A stretch of 5,164 nt of DNA from the NCBI GenBank assembly GCA_021815835.1, contig JAKAZN010000186.1, positions 1 to 5,164 of the forward strand, in the 5' to 3' direction. The notes below the pieces were generated by a model, which was not told where the DNA came from, ran no database searches, and saw only the letters and a program-made list of their open reading frames with translations. Positions 1 through 4,792 of this stretch are shown one piece after another. The translations under genes were made by a program, and so were the position numbers. Each line of letters starts with the position of its first letter. The stretch's first letter is position 1. The stretch is from Pseudomonadota bacterium. Lineage in GTDB: Bacteria; Pseudomonadota; Alphaproteobacteria; Acetobacterales; Acetobacteraceae.

Positions 1-7
1 TGCGCAT
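1..7 (-). CDS. Start of a divergent leftward gene, cut by the window edge
   Basis: On the minus strand an ATG lies at 7-5, followed by one more codon (CGC) before the window ends. What supports it is upstream. The minus-strand sequence GGTGAGGAAAACGAC runs directly into the ATG, so a GAGGA Shine-Dalgarno core (plus positions 15-19) sits 7 bases from the start, which is ideal spacing. A consensus-like -35 hexamer lies about 100 bases upstream on the same strand. An in-frame ATG at 103-101 also exists with no stop in between, but it lies inside that candidate promoter and has no Shine-Dalgarno sequence. Nothing can be said about the product. A regulator or transporter of the neighbouring catabolic genes would be a usual arrangement, but that is a guess. 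Confidence 0.45.
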
Positions 8-81
8 GTCGTTTTCCTCACCGCTGTCCCTGGGCCAACGCGCGCATCCGCGCCCGGGATCCCGCCGCGTCGGCATCGCCC

Positions 82-110
82 AGAAAGGCCGCCTCTCGGC
101 CATGTGTCAA
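82..110 (-). promoter_or_regulatory. Candidate leftward sigma-70-type promoter with an inverted repeat between the hexamers
   Basis: Read on the minus strand, TTGACA (110-105, a perfect -35 hexamer, preceded by C as in alphaproteobacterial CTTGAC) is followed after exactly 17 bases by CTTTCT (87-82). The latter is a weak -10. The spacer contains GGCCG-N5-CGGCC (87-101), a perfect 5-base inverted repeat that could be an operator. Transcription would start near 75 and give a leader of about 70 bases before the ATG at 7. The -35 match and spacing are directly visible. The poor -10 match is the main weakness. Confidence 0.4.
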
Positions 111-113
111 GGA

Positions 114-129
114 ATTTGTCGTCGCAAAT
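114..129. promoter_or_regulatory. Candidate operator, inverted repeat ATTTG-N6-CAAAT
   Basis: A 16-base site reads ATTTG TCGTCG CAAAT. The arms are perfect 5-base complements, and flanking GG(A) and CC extend the symmetry to 7 pairs with one extra base on the left. It is the only AT-rich patch in a very GC-rich spacer and lies 3 bases upstream of the candidate -35 hexamer of the leftward promoter. Size and symmetry fit a dimeric helix-turn-helix regulator such as the LysR (T-N11-A) or GntR families. The sequence does not identify the regulator. Confidence 0.4.
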
Positions 130-141
130 CCGCAACGGGGG

Positions 142-175
142 GCGTCCCGCGAGCCTCCCGCGCATGACGGGACGC
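142..175. repeat. Perfect 8-base inverted repeat, possible hairpin
   Basis: GCGTCCCG at 142-149 is the exact reverse complement of CGGGACGC at 168-175, with an 18-base loop. It lies in the spacer upstream of the aminotransferase gene. There is no U-tract on either side, so it does not look like an intrinsic terminator. It could be a regulator site or a leader structure, but a stem of this size can also arise by chance in such GC-rich sequence. Confidence 0.35.
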
Positions 176-308
176 TGGCGATCACGAAGCTCCCCGCGGC
201 TGGTCAGAAGGGGCCCCTGGCAGCATGCCGCAAGGCCACCGCCACCGCGCTTGCCCACCCGTCCCGCCGGTGGTCTGCTCCCCCCCGCTTCCCAGCCCGG
301 AGACCGCC

Positions 309-1598
309 ATGACCCATCTTCCCCCCAGTGAGCGCGAGCGCGCCCTGATCGAGACCGCGCGCCGCGTCCTGCCCGGCGGCACCTTCGGCAACGTGCCCGG
401 CGATCTGGTGATCGCCGAGGGCCAGGGCGGCCGGGTGCGCGATATCTCCGGCAACGAATACGTGGATTTCCTGCTCGGCTCGGGTCCGATGTTCGTGGGC
501 CACGGCCATCCCGAGGTTCTGGCCGCCGTGCAGGAACAGCTTCCCCGCGGCACCACCTTCTTCGCCAACAACGAACCCGGAATCCGCCTCGCCGCCGAGA
601 TCGTCGATGCCGTCGCCTGCGCCGACCAGGTTCGTTTCGTCAGCAGCGGAACGGAGGCGGACGCCTACGCCATGCGCCTCGCGCGCGCCTTCCGCGGGCG
701 CGACAAGATCCTGAAATTCGAGGGCGGCTATCACGGCATGTCCGACTGGTCGCTGATGAGCCTCGCGCCGCGCCGCCCCGGCAATTTCCCCCGCCCCGTC
801 CCCGATTCCCCCGGCATCCCGGCCAGTGCCGCCGACGAGGTGCTGATCGCCCCCTTCAACGACGCCGATGCCGCGGAAGCCCTGATCCGCGCCCGACAGG
901 ACGAACTCGGCGGCGTGATCGTCGAACCCTTCCAGCGGCTGATCCCGCCGGCGCCCGGCTTCCTCGCCCGGCTGCGCGCGGTGACGGCGGAACTGGGCAT
1001 CCCCCTGATCTTCGATGAGGTGGTCACGGGGTTCCGTTTCGCCTATGGCGGCGCGCAGGCCTATTACGGGGTCACGCCGGATATCTGCACGCTCGGCAAG
1101 ATCATCGGCGGCGGCTTCCCGCTGGCCGCGATCGCCGGCCGGGCCGACATCATGGCCCTGTTCGACCGCGAGACGGTGGGTTCCGAGCGCTTCCTGATGC
1201 AGATCGGCACCTTGTCGGGCAACCCGGTCGCGGCGGCGGCGGGACTGGCGACGCTTGCCGTGCTGCGCCGGCCGGGCGCCTACGAGAAAGTCTTCGCCAC
1301 CGGCCGCGCGCTGATGGACGGCATGGGGCGCATCCTGCGCGACTCGCGCATCCCGGCGCAGATCCTGGGCGAGCCGCCGCTGTTCGATATCGTCTTCGCC
1401 GATACCGCCCCGCACGATTATCGCGGCGTGCTGCGCGCCGATGCCGATCGCGCGCGGCGGGTGAACCGGGCGTTGCGGGAAGGCGGCGTGCTGAAGGGCG
1501 AGAGCAAATACTACGTCTCGCTCGCCCATGACGACGCCGATATCGCGCACACCCTGGACGCCTTCGCCCACGCGATCGCGGCGGAGGCCGGGCAATGA
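309..1598 (+). CDS. Class III PLP-dependent aminotransferase, glutamate-1-semialdehyde aminomutase-like
   Basis: This 429-residue cytosolic fold-type I enzyme binds pyridoxal phosphate and transfers or shifts amino groups. The expected elements appear in order: SGTE at 113-116 (phosphate binding), YHG at 141-143 (the ring-stacking region), FDEVVTGFR at 235-243 with D236 contacting the pyridine nitrogen, TLGK at 261-264 with K264 as the Schiff-base lysine, and GTLSGNP at 300-306. GGAQAYYGVTPD (247-258) and the KIIGGG stretch closely recall glutamate-1-semialdehyde 2,1-aminomutase (HemL), and the length also fits. However, the HemL EPVAGNMG-type loop is replaced by EPFQRLIPP at 206-214, and the N-terminal VNSPVRAF-type segment is replaced by TFGNVPGD. 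A catabolic or biosynthetic transaminase is therefore more likely than tetrapyrrole synthesis. The start at 309 has a GGAG core 6 bases upstream. An in-frame ATG at 225 would add 28 proline-rich residues with no such signal. It overlaps the SDR gene by 4 bases. The substrate is unknown. Confidence 0.9.
   Translation: MTHLPPSERERALIETARRVLPGGTFGNVPGDLVIAEGQGGRVRDISGNEYVDFLLGSGPMFVGHGHPEVLAAVQEQLPRGTTFFANNEPGIRLAAEIVDAVACADQVRFVSSGTEADAYAMRLARAFRGRDKILKFEGGYHGMSDWSLMSLAPRRPGNFPRPVPDSPGIPASAADEVLIAPFNDADAAEALIRARQDELGGVIVEPFQRLIPPAPGFLARLRAVTAELGIPLIFDEVVTGFRFAYGGAQAYYGVTPDICTLGKIIGGGFPLAAIAGRADIMALFDRETVGSERFLMQIGTLSGNPVAAAAGLATLAVLRRPGAYEKVFATGRALMDGMGRILRDSRIPAQILGEPPLFDIVFADTAPHDYRGVLRADADRARRVNRALREGGVLKGESKYYVSLAHDDADIAHTLDAFAHAIAAEAGQ
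1583..1587 (+). promoter_or_regulatory. Internal Shine-Dalgarno site for the SDR gene
   Basis: GGAGG lies inside the last codons of the aminotransferase gene, 7 bases before the ATG at 1595. It fixes the SDR start and supports ribosome handover across the 4-base ATGA overlap. Confidence 0.7.
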
Positions 1599-2362
1599 GC
1601 CGCTTCGCCGGGCGCGTGGCCCTGATCACCGCCGCCGCCAGCGGCATCGGTCGGGCCACCGCCGAGATCATCGCCGCCGAGGGCGGGCAGGTGGTCGCGA
1701 TCGACACCAACCCGGATCGCCTCGGGGATCTGCTGGGCGCGATCGAACAGGGCGGCGGGCGCGCGGCCGGGCGCGTCGCCGACGCGCTCGATCCCGCGCA
1801 GGTGGCCGAGACGGTCGCCTGGACAGCGGCGACGTTCGGCACGATCGACATCCTGGTGAACGCGGTCGGCGGCAGCACGGTGATCGCGCGCCCGGCGGCG
1901 ACGATGGAGCAGCTCAGCCTGGCCGATTGGCAGAAGCTGATCGCGTTCAATCTGGATGGGACGTTCCTGTTCTGCCACGAGATCATTCCGGTGATGAAGC
2001 GCCAGCGGCACGGCAAGATCGTGAACCTGGCCTCCATCGCGGGGCGCGGTCTCAGCGTGTCCAGCTCCGCCGCCTATGCCGCGGCCAAGGGCGGGATCAT
2101 CGCGCTGACGAAGAAGCTCGCCGGCGAGCTTGGCCCGTACGGGATCAACGTGAACGCGATCGCCCCCAGCCTGACCCTGACCGAGCGCATCCGCCCGCAC
2201 TGGAACCAGCGCGCGCCGGAAGACCGGGCCGCCGAGATCGCGCGCACGCCGCTGCGCCGGGTGGCGGAGGCGGCCGATCAGGCGCGGGTGATCGCGTTCC
2301 TGGCCTCGGCCGACGCGGATTTCGTGACCGGCGTGACGATCGACGTGACCGGCGGGGTGTGA
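1595..2362 (+). CDS. SDR family NAD(P)-dependent oxidoreductase
   Basis: This 255-residue classical short-chain dehydrogenase/reductase probably oxidises or reduces an alcohol/ketone pair in the cytosol. The cofactor motif is at 12-19 (TAAASGIG), where the usual first glycine of TGxxxGxG is alanine. D37 at the end of the second strand favours NAD over NADP. NAVG at 89-92 matches the NNAG motif, and N119 is the structural asparagine. S147, Y161 and K165 (YAAAK) form the catalytic set, with Ser-Tyr spacing of 14, one more than in FabG. The C-terminus (FVTGVTIDVTGG, 243-254) is family-typical. The ATG overlaps the aminotransferase stop as ATGA, and a GGAGG at 1583-1587 lies 7 bases upstream, so the two are surely co-transcribed and likely translationally coupled. 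With a ring-hydroxylating dioxygenase next door, a cis-dihydrodiol dehydrogenase role is possible. A FabG-like 3-oxoacyl reductase role cannot be excluded. Confidence 0.9.
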   Translation: MSRFAGRVALITAAASGIGRATAEIIAAEGGQVVAIDTNPDRLGDLLGAIEQGGGRAAGRVADALDPAQVAETVAWTAATFGTIDILVNAVGGSTVIARPAATMEQLSLADWQKLIAFNLDGTFLFCHEIIPVMKRQRHGKIVNLASIAGRGLSVSSSAAYAAAKGGIIALTKKLAGELGPYGINVNAIAPSLTLTERIRPHWNQRAPEDRAAEIARTPLRRVAEAADQARVIAFLASADADFVTGVTIDVTGGV

Positions 2363-2369
2363 ACGCGCG

Positions 2370-2837
2370 CTACAAAGGCAGCGCCAGCAACGTATCGAAC
2401 CGCGTATTGTCGCACACTGCGATCCGTTCCACGAACAGCGGTGCCTCCGCCAGAAGCACCCGGTCCAGATACCGCCCCGCGGCGAACAGATCCATCCGCC
2501 CGTCGCGCATCGTGCGCACCACCAGGAACGGCGTCTCCGCCGTCGCCACGCCGTCCGCCTCCCCGCGCAGCAGCGGCAGGCCCAGGATGTGGCGGTAGCA
2601 TTGCCGCTCGAAGATATTCGCCCGGCGCAGCGCCGCCACCCGATCGTCCAGCATCGCCCGGCTGTCGGCCCACACGAGGCCAGCCGCCAGCCCGGCGCGA
2701 TGATTCTCCGCCGTGGTGATCACGTAGCGACACGCCTCGACGAAAAACCCCGGCCATTCCTCCAGCCGATCGGAATCGATCGCATCGGCATAGGCCGCGT
2801 TCAGCCGCGCCAGCCGCAACAGCGCATCGCCCGCCAT
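2370..2837 (-). CDS. Aromatic-ring-hydroxylating dioxygenase, beta subunit
   Basis: This is the small structural subunit of a Rieske non-heme iron oxygenase. It has an NTF2/SnoaL-like cone fold, carries no metal and assembles with the alpha subunit, typically as alpha3beta3. Recognisable family features, numbered from the upstream GTG, are EEWPGFF (28-34), a CRYVITTAEN stretch (38-47), the WADSRAML segment (58-65), ERQCYRH (79-85) and GRYLDRV (123-129). The style recalls beta subunits of anthranilate- and salicylate-type hydroxylases, by memory only. Length is 155 residues from ATG 2837 or 157 from a GTG at 2843 that overlaps the alpha stop by 4 bases (GTGA). I prefer the ATG because a GGGG run at 2849-2846 lies 8 bases upstream of it and too close to the GTG. 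It is the distal gene of the pair. Its stop is 7 bases from the SDR stop on the other strand. Confidence 0.87.
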   Translation of the reverse strand: MAGDALLRLARLNAAYADAIDSDRLEEWPGFFVEACRYVITTAENHRAGLAAGLVWADSRAMLDDRVAALRRANIFERQCYRHILGLPLLRGEADGVATAETPFLVVRTMRDGRMDLFAAGRYLDRVLLAEAPLFVERIAVCDNTRFDTLLALPL

Positions 2838-2839
2838 GC

Positions 2840-4087
2840 TCACAGCCCCATCACCGCGCGCCAGTGTTTCCAGAACCCACGCACGGACGCCTCCGTCGCG
2901 CGGGTTTCCTGCGAAACCGCCTCCGCGCCGCCCATCTCGATCACCGATTGCGCCGCGCCGGCCGCCGCCGCGCCGCGCTGGACGAAGCCGCCGACGCAGC
3001 CGTCTTCCATCGAAACGAAACCCGCCGGCCCCACCAGATTCCCCTGCCGCAGCCGCAGCGCGCGCAATTCCGGCGGATCGTCGGCGAACCCCAGCAAGGT
3101 CCAGTGCAGATCGGTCTCCGCCACCCCGCGCGGCAATACCTGCCGCACCGCCACCGAATTATGGATCTGTTGCAGGATGAAGCCCGGAAACACGCTCAGG
3201 ATCTGCAACTGGATATCGTCGCCCCACTCATCGGCGACCTCCAGCAGCCGCGGATCGCGCAGCCGGAACTGCGGCTCGTCCGACCGCATGCCCTGGTAGC
3301 TGGTATCCGGCCCGGCTGCCGGCATCCGCGTTGCGGACGCGTGGTGCCCGCCGCTCGCGCTGACGATCACCCCGCCGCCCTGGCTCAGCCGCGTGATCCG
3401 GAAGGTGGCGAAGAACAGATGCAACAGGCTCGCGTGATACGTGTCCTTCACGTTCTCGACATAGAGCTTCCAGTTGTTCGGCAGCGCCTGGGTGTAGCGC
3501 CCGATCACCTCCACCGGCCGGCGCAGCACGCGGCGGATGCGCGCGGCGATCTCGGGGCCGATCCATGCGGCGAAATCGGGCAGGTCCGGATCCAGGGTGG
3601 CGAACACCAGGCCGCAGAACACCGCCACCCGCAGCCGCCGCGGGCCGTGATCGCGCAGACAGAACGCCTCCGGCATTCCCCCCTGGCCGTTGATCCCGCG
3701 CCCGAACGCCACCGATTGCGGCACGCCGCGCAGATCGTAGCGCCAGGCGTGATAGACGCAGGTGAAGTCCTTCGCGCCGCGCCCGGCGGTATCGAGGCAG
3801 ATCAGCGCGCCACGATGCGCGCAGCGGTTCTCGAACGCGGCGATCGCGCCGGTCTCGGTCCGCGCGACCACCACCGGCATCCGGCCCACGAAGCTGGTCC
3901 GCCAATCGCCCGGTTCAGGAATTTCCGCTTCCAGGCAGAGATAATTCCACACCGGTCCCTGGAACAGGCGGTGCTGCTCGGCCTCCGCCAGCGCCGGGTC
4001 CTGATAGACCCAATAGGGCACGCGGGTGAGGCCGGGGGGCCAGGGCGGGTGCTCGGGGGGGCGGGCGGTGGAGGCTGGCGTGGGCAT
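2840..4087 (-). CDS. Rieske [2Fe-2S] aromatic-ring-hydroxylating dioxygenase, alpha (catalytic) subunit
   Basis: This 415-residue catalytic subunit uses O2 and electrons from a ferredoxin/reductase to hydroxylate an aromatic ring. The N-terminal Rieske domain has C89-x-H91 and C110-x2-H113 as [2Fe-2S] ligands, 18 residues apart, with W115 after the last histidine. The catalytic domain has D215-x2-H218-x4-H223 within [13 protein letters not shown]. Two of these are iron-ligand histidines, and D215 is the bridging aspartate that passes electrons between neighbouring subunits, as D205 does in naphthalene dioxygenase. D362 in SMEDG is the likely third, carboxylate iron ligand. All key residues are present, and the length is close to the usual 420-450. 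The catalytic motif reminds me of anthranilate 1,2-dioxygenase and salicylate 5-hydroxylase large subunits, so an aromatic acid substrate is plausible but unproven. The start is supported by the family-typical [10 protein letters not shown] soon after it (22-31). The ribosome site is weak (GGAA, 11 bases away). Neither a ferredoxin nor a reductase gene is adjacent. Confidence 0.93.
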   Translation of the reverse strand: MPTPASTARPPEHPPWPPGLTRVPYWVYQDPALAEAEQHRLFQGPVWNYLCLEAEIPEPGDWRTSFVGRMPVVVARTETGAIAAFENRCAHRGALICLDTAGRGAKDFTCVYHAWRYDLRGVPQSVAFGRGINGQGGMPEAFCLRDHGPRRLRVAVFCGLVFATLDPDLPDFAAWIGPEIAARIRRVLRRPVEVIGRYTQALPNNWKLYVENVKDTYHASLLHLFFATFRITRLSQGGGVIVSASGGHHASATRMPAAGPDTSYQGMRSDEPQFRLRDPRLLEVADEWGDDIQLQILSVFPGFILQQIHNSVAVRQVLPRGVAETDLHWTLLGFADDPPELRALRLRQGNLVGPAGFVSMEDGCVGGFVQRGAAAAGAAQSVIEMGGAEAVSQETRATEASVRGFWKHWRAVMGL

Positions 4088-4092
4088 GGCAA

Positions 4093-4117
4093 TGCGGGTT
4101 CCGGTCGCAACCCCGCA
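4093..4117 (-). promoter_or_regulatory. Inverted repeat just upstream of the dioxygenase alpha start
   Basis: TGCGGGTT (4093-4100) and AACCCCGCA (4109-4117) are complementary over 8 pairs with one extra C on the right arm, around an 8-base loop. On the minus strand the structure ends 5 bases before the ATG at 4087, and the only Shine-Dalgarno-like bases (GGAA) lie at the loop edge and in the stem. It could be an operator in DNA or a leader hairpin that limits ribosome access. There is no U-tract, so it is not a terminator. Confidence 0.4.
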
Positions 4118-4150
4118 ACCCTGCCGCCGGCGCGGCCCGGGGGCAAGCGC

Positions 4151-4172
4151 TGGCCGGGCGGCGTGGCCGGGC
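4151..4172 (+). repeat. 9-base direct repeat in the divergent spacer
   Basis: TGGCCGGGC occurs at 4151-4159 and again at 4164-4172, a 13-base period. The copies span the space from the candidate -35 of the VOC promoter to 1 base before its candidate -10. They could be tandem regulator sites. The period does not match a DNA helical turn, and GC-rich sequence makes chance repeats common, so support is modest. Confidence 0.3.
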
Positions 4173-4179
4173 CTATGGT
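4151..4179 (+). promoter_or_regulatory. Weak candidate promoter for the VOC gene
   Basis: TGGCCG (4151-4156, 3 of 6 matches to TTGACA) and TATGGT (4174-4179, 4 of 6 matches to TATAAT) are 17 bases apart. Transcription would start near 4186, leaving a leader of about 20 bases that just contains the Shine-Dalgarno sequence. The AT-rich stretch from 4174 to 4190 stands out from its surroundings. The hexamer matches are poor, so this is tentative. Confidence 0.25.
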
Positions 4180-4193
4180 GATGAAAAGTTCCC

Positions 4194-4198
4194 GGAGG
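4194..4198 (+). promoter_or_regulatory. Strong Shine-Dalgarno site for the VOC gene
   Basis: GGAGG lies 8 bases before the ATG at 4207. It is the best ribosome site between the dioxygenase and moaA genes and fixes the VOC protein start. Confidence 0.75.
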
Positions 4199-4206
4199 AA
4201 ACCACC

Positions 4207-4767
4207 ATGCCGCCCTTGCCCCGCCTGCCCGAGCGCCTGCACCACCACGCCTATGTGGTGGCCGACCAGGAAGCCAATCGCCGCTTCTTCGAGGACACGC
4301 TGGGCCTGCCGCTGGCCGCCACCTGGTGCGAGGAGATCCGCCACCCCCTCAGCGGCGAGCCCACGCCGATGTGCCACACCTTCTTCGCGCTGGAAGACGG
4401 CGGCGCGCTGGCGTTCTTCCAGTTCGCGGATCCGGAGGTGTACCGGCTCTGCATCACCGACCATCCCCCGCAAGTGCGTAACTTCGACCACATCGCCTTC
4501 AAGGTCGATGACGCGACCTACGACGCGATCGTGGCCCGCCTGCATGCCGCGCGCGAGCCGGTGCGCGAGACCGATCACGGCTATTGCCGGTCGGCCTATG
4601 CCACCTCCCCGGACGGGCTGATCGTGGAATTCACCGTCGATCCACCGGATGCCGCCGTGATCGCCGAACGCCGCCGGGCGGACGCACATGCCGAGCTCGC
4701 GCGCTGGCTCGCCGGCGATCGCCGGCCGAACAACGTGCTGCGGCCGGCGCACGCCGCGGCGTCTTGA
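4207..4767 (+). CDS. VOC superfamily protein (glyoxalase / extradiol dioxygenase-like metalloenzyme)
   Basis: This 186-residue protein has two beta-alpha-beta-beta-beta modules of the vicinal oxygen chelate fold, which use a divalent metal for isomerase, lyase or ring-cleaving chemistry. The first module opens with HHHAYVV (12-18) and the second with DHIAFKV (94-100). It closes with SPDGLIVEF (134-142), the usual DPDGxxxE ending. Probable metal ligands are H14, H95 and E141, with H57 (CHTFF) as a possible fourth. After about residue 145 there is a basic, alanine-rich tail. Known single-unit members of about this size include glyoxalase I, methylmalonyl-CoA epimerase and antibiotic-resistance proteins. 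Classical type I extradiol dioxygenases are usually longer (about 290-310 residues). It is divergent from the dioxygenase genes and 25 bases before moaA. Work on the product of the dioxygenase pathway is possible but unproven. Confidence 0.85.
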   Translation: MPPLPRLPERLHHHAYVVADQEANRRFFEDTLGLPLAATWCEEIRHPLSGEPTPMCHTFFALEDGGALAFFQFADPEVYRLCITDHPPQVRNFDHIAFKVDDATYDAIVARLHAAREPVRETDHGYCRSAYATSPDGLIVEFTVDPPDAAVIAERRRADAHAELARWLAGDRRPNNVLRPAHAAAS

Positions 4768-4792
4768 AGCCCCGCCCCGGACGGTGCATCTG

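Larger units (their letters stand above)
8..308. other. Divergent control region without a gene
   Basis: About 300 bases separate the leftward start at 7 from the rightward aminotransferase start at 309. I see the leftward promoter and the two inverted repeats listed separately. A perfect 10-base palindrome AGGGGCCCCT lies at 209-218. A GGAG Shine-Dalgarno core at 299-302 sits 6 bases before the ATG at 309. For the rightward gene the best promoter I can find is weak: TTGCCC at 251-256 and TCTGCT at 274-279 with a 17-base spacer, placing transcription start near 286. Short open frames here are arginine- and proline-rich and resemble no protein I know. I see no tRNA or riboswitch. Confidence 0.6.

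Noticed and set aside
7..103. Longer start (ATG 103-101, minus strand) for the leftward gene
   Set aside because: This ATG lies inside the candidate promoter and lacks a Shine-Dalgarno sequence, the predicted residues are Arg-rich, and ATG 7 has a GAGGA core at 7 bases.
209..218. AGGGGCCCCT perfect palindrome as an operator
   Set aside because: It is entirely G/C apart from its ends, so it is likely by chance in this composition, and no promoter element lies beside it.
225..308. 28-residue N-terminal extension of the aminotransferase from an upstream ATG
   Set aside because: The extension is Pro-rich and unlike the family, has no ribosome site, and ATG 309 has GGAG at the right distance.
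204..1595. 463-codon open frame on the minus strand opposite the aminotransferase
   Set aside because: It mirrors a well-supported gene with all PLP motifs. Its translation is rich in Arg, Gly, Ala and His with no recognisable domain, as expected from a shadow frame in GC-rich DNA.
1528..2598. 356-codon plus-strand frame over the SDR gene and beyond
   Set aside because: It is extremely Arg-rich, overlaps the SDR gene in another frame and then runs antisense to the beta gene. It has no motifs.
2864..4621. 585-codon open frame on the plus strand opposite the dioxygenase alpha gene
   Set aside because: The alpha gene has complete Rieske and iron-site motifs. The opposite frame has low-complexity Arg/Pro/His composition and runs across the divergent spacer into the VOC gene in the wrong frame.
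4784..4792. GTG start for moaA three codons upstream of ATG 4793
   Set aside because: The weak GGACGG site would then abut or overlap the start, and the ATG has proper spacing.
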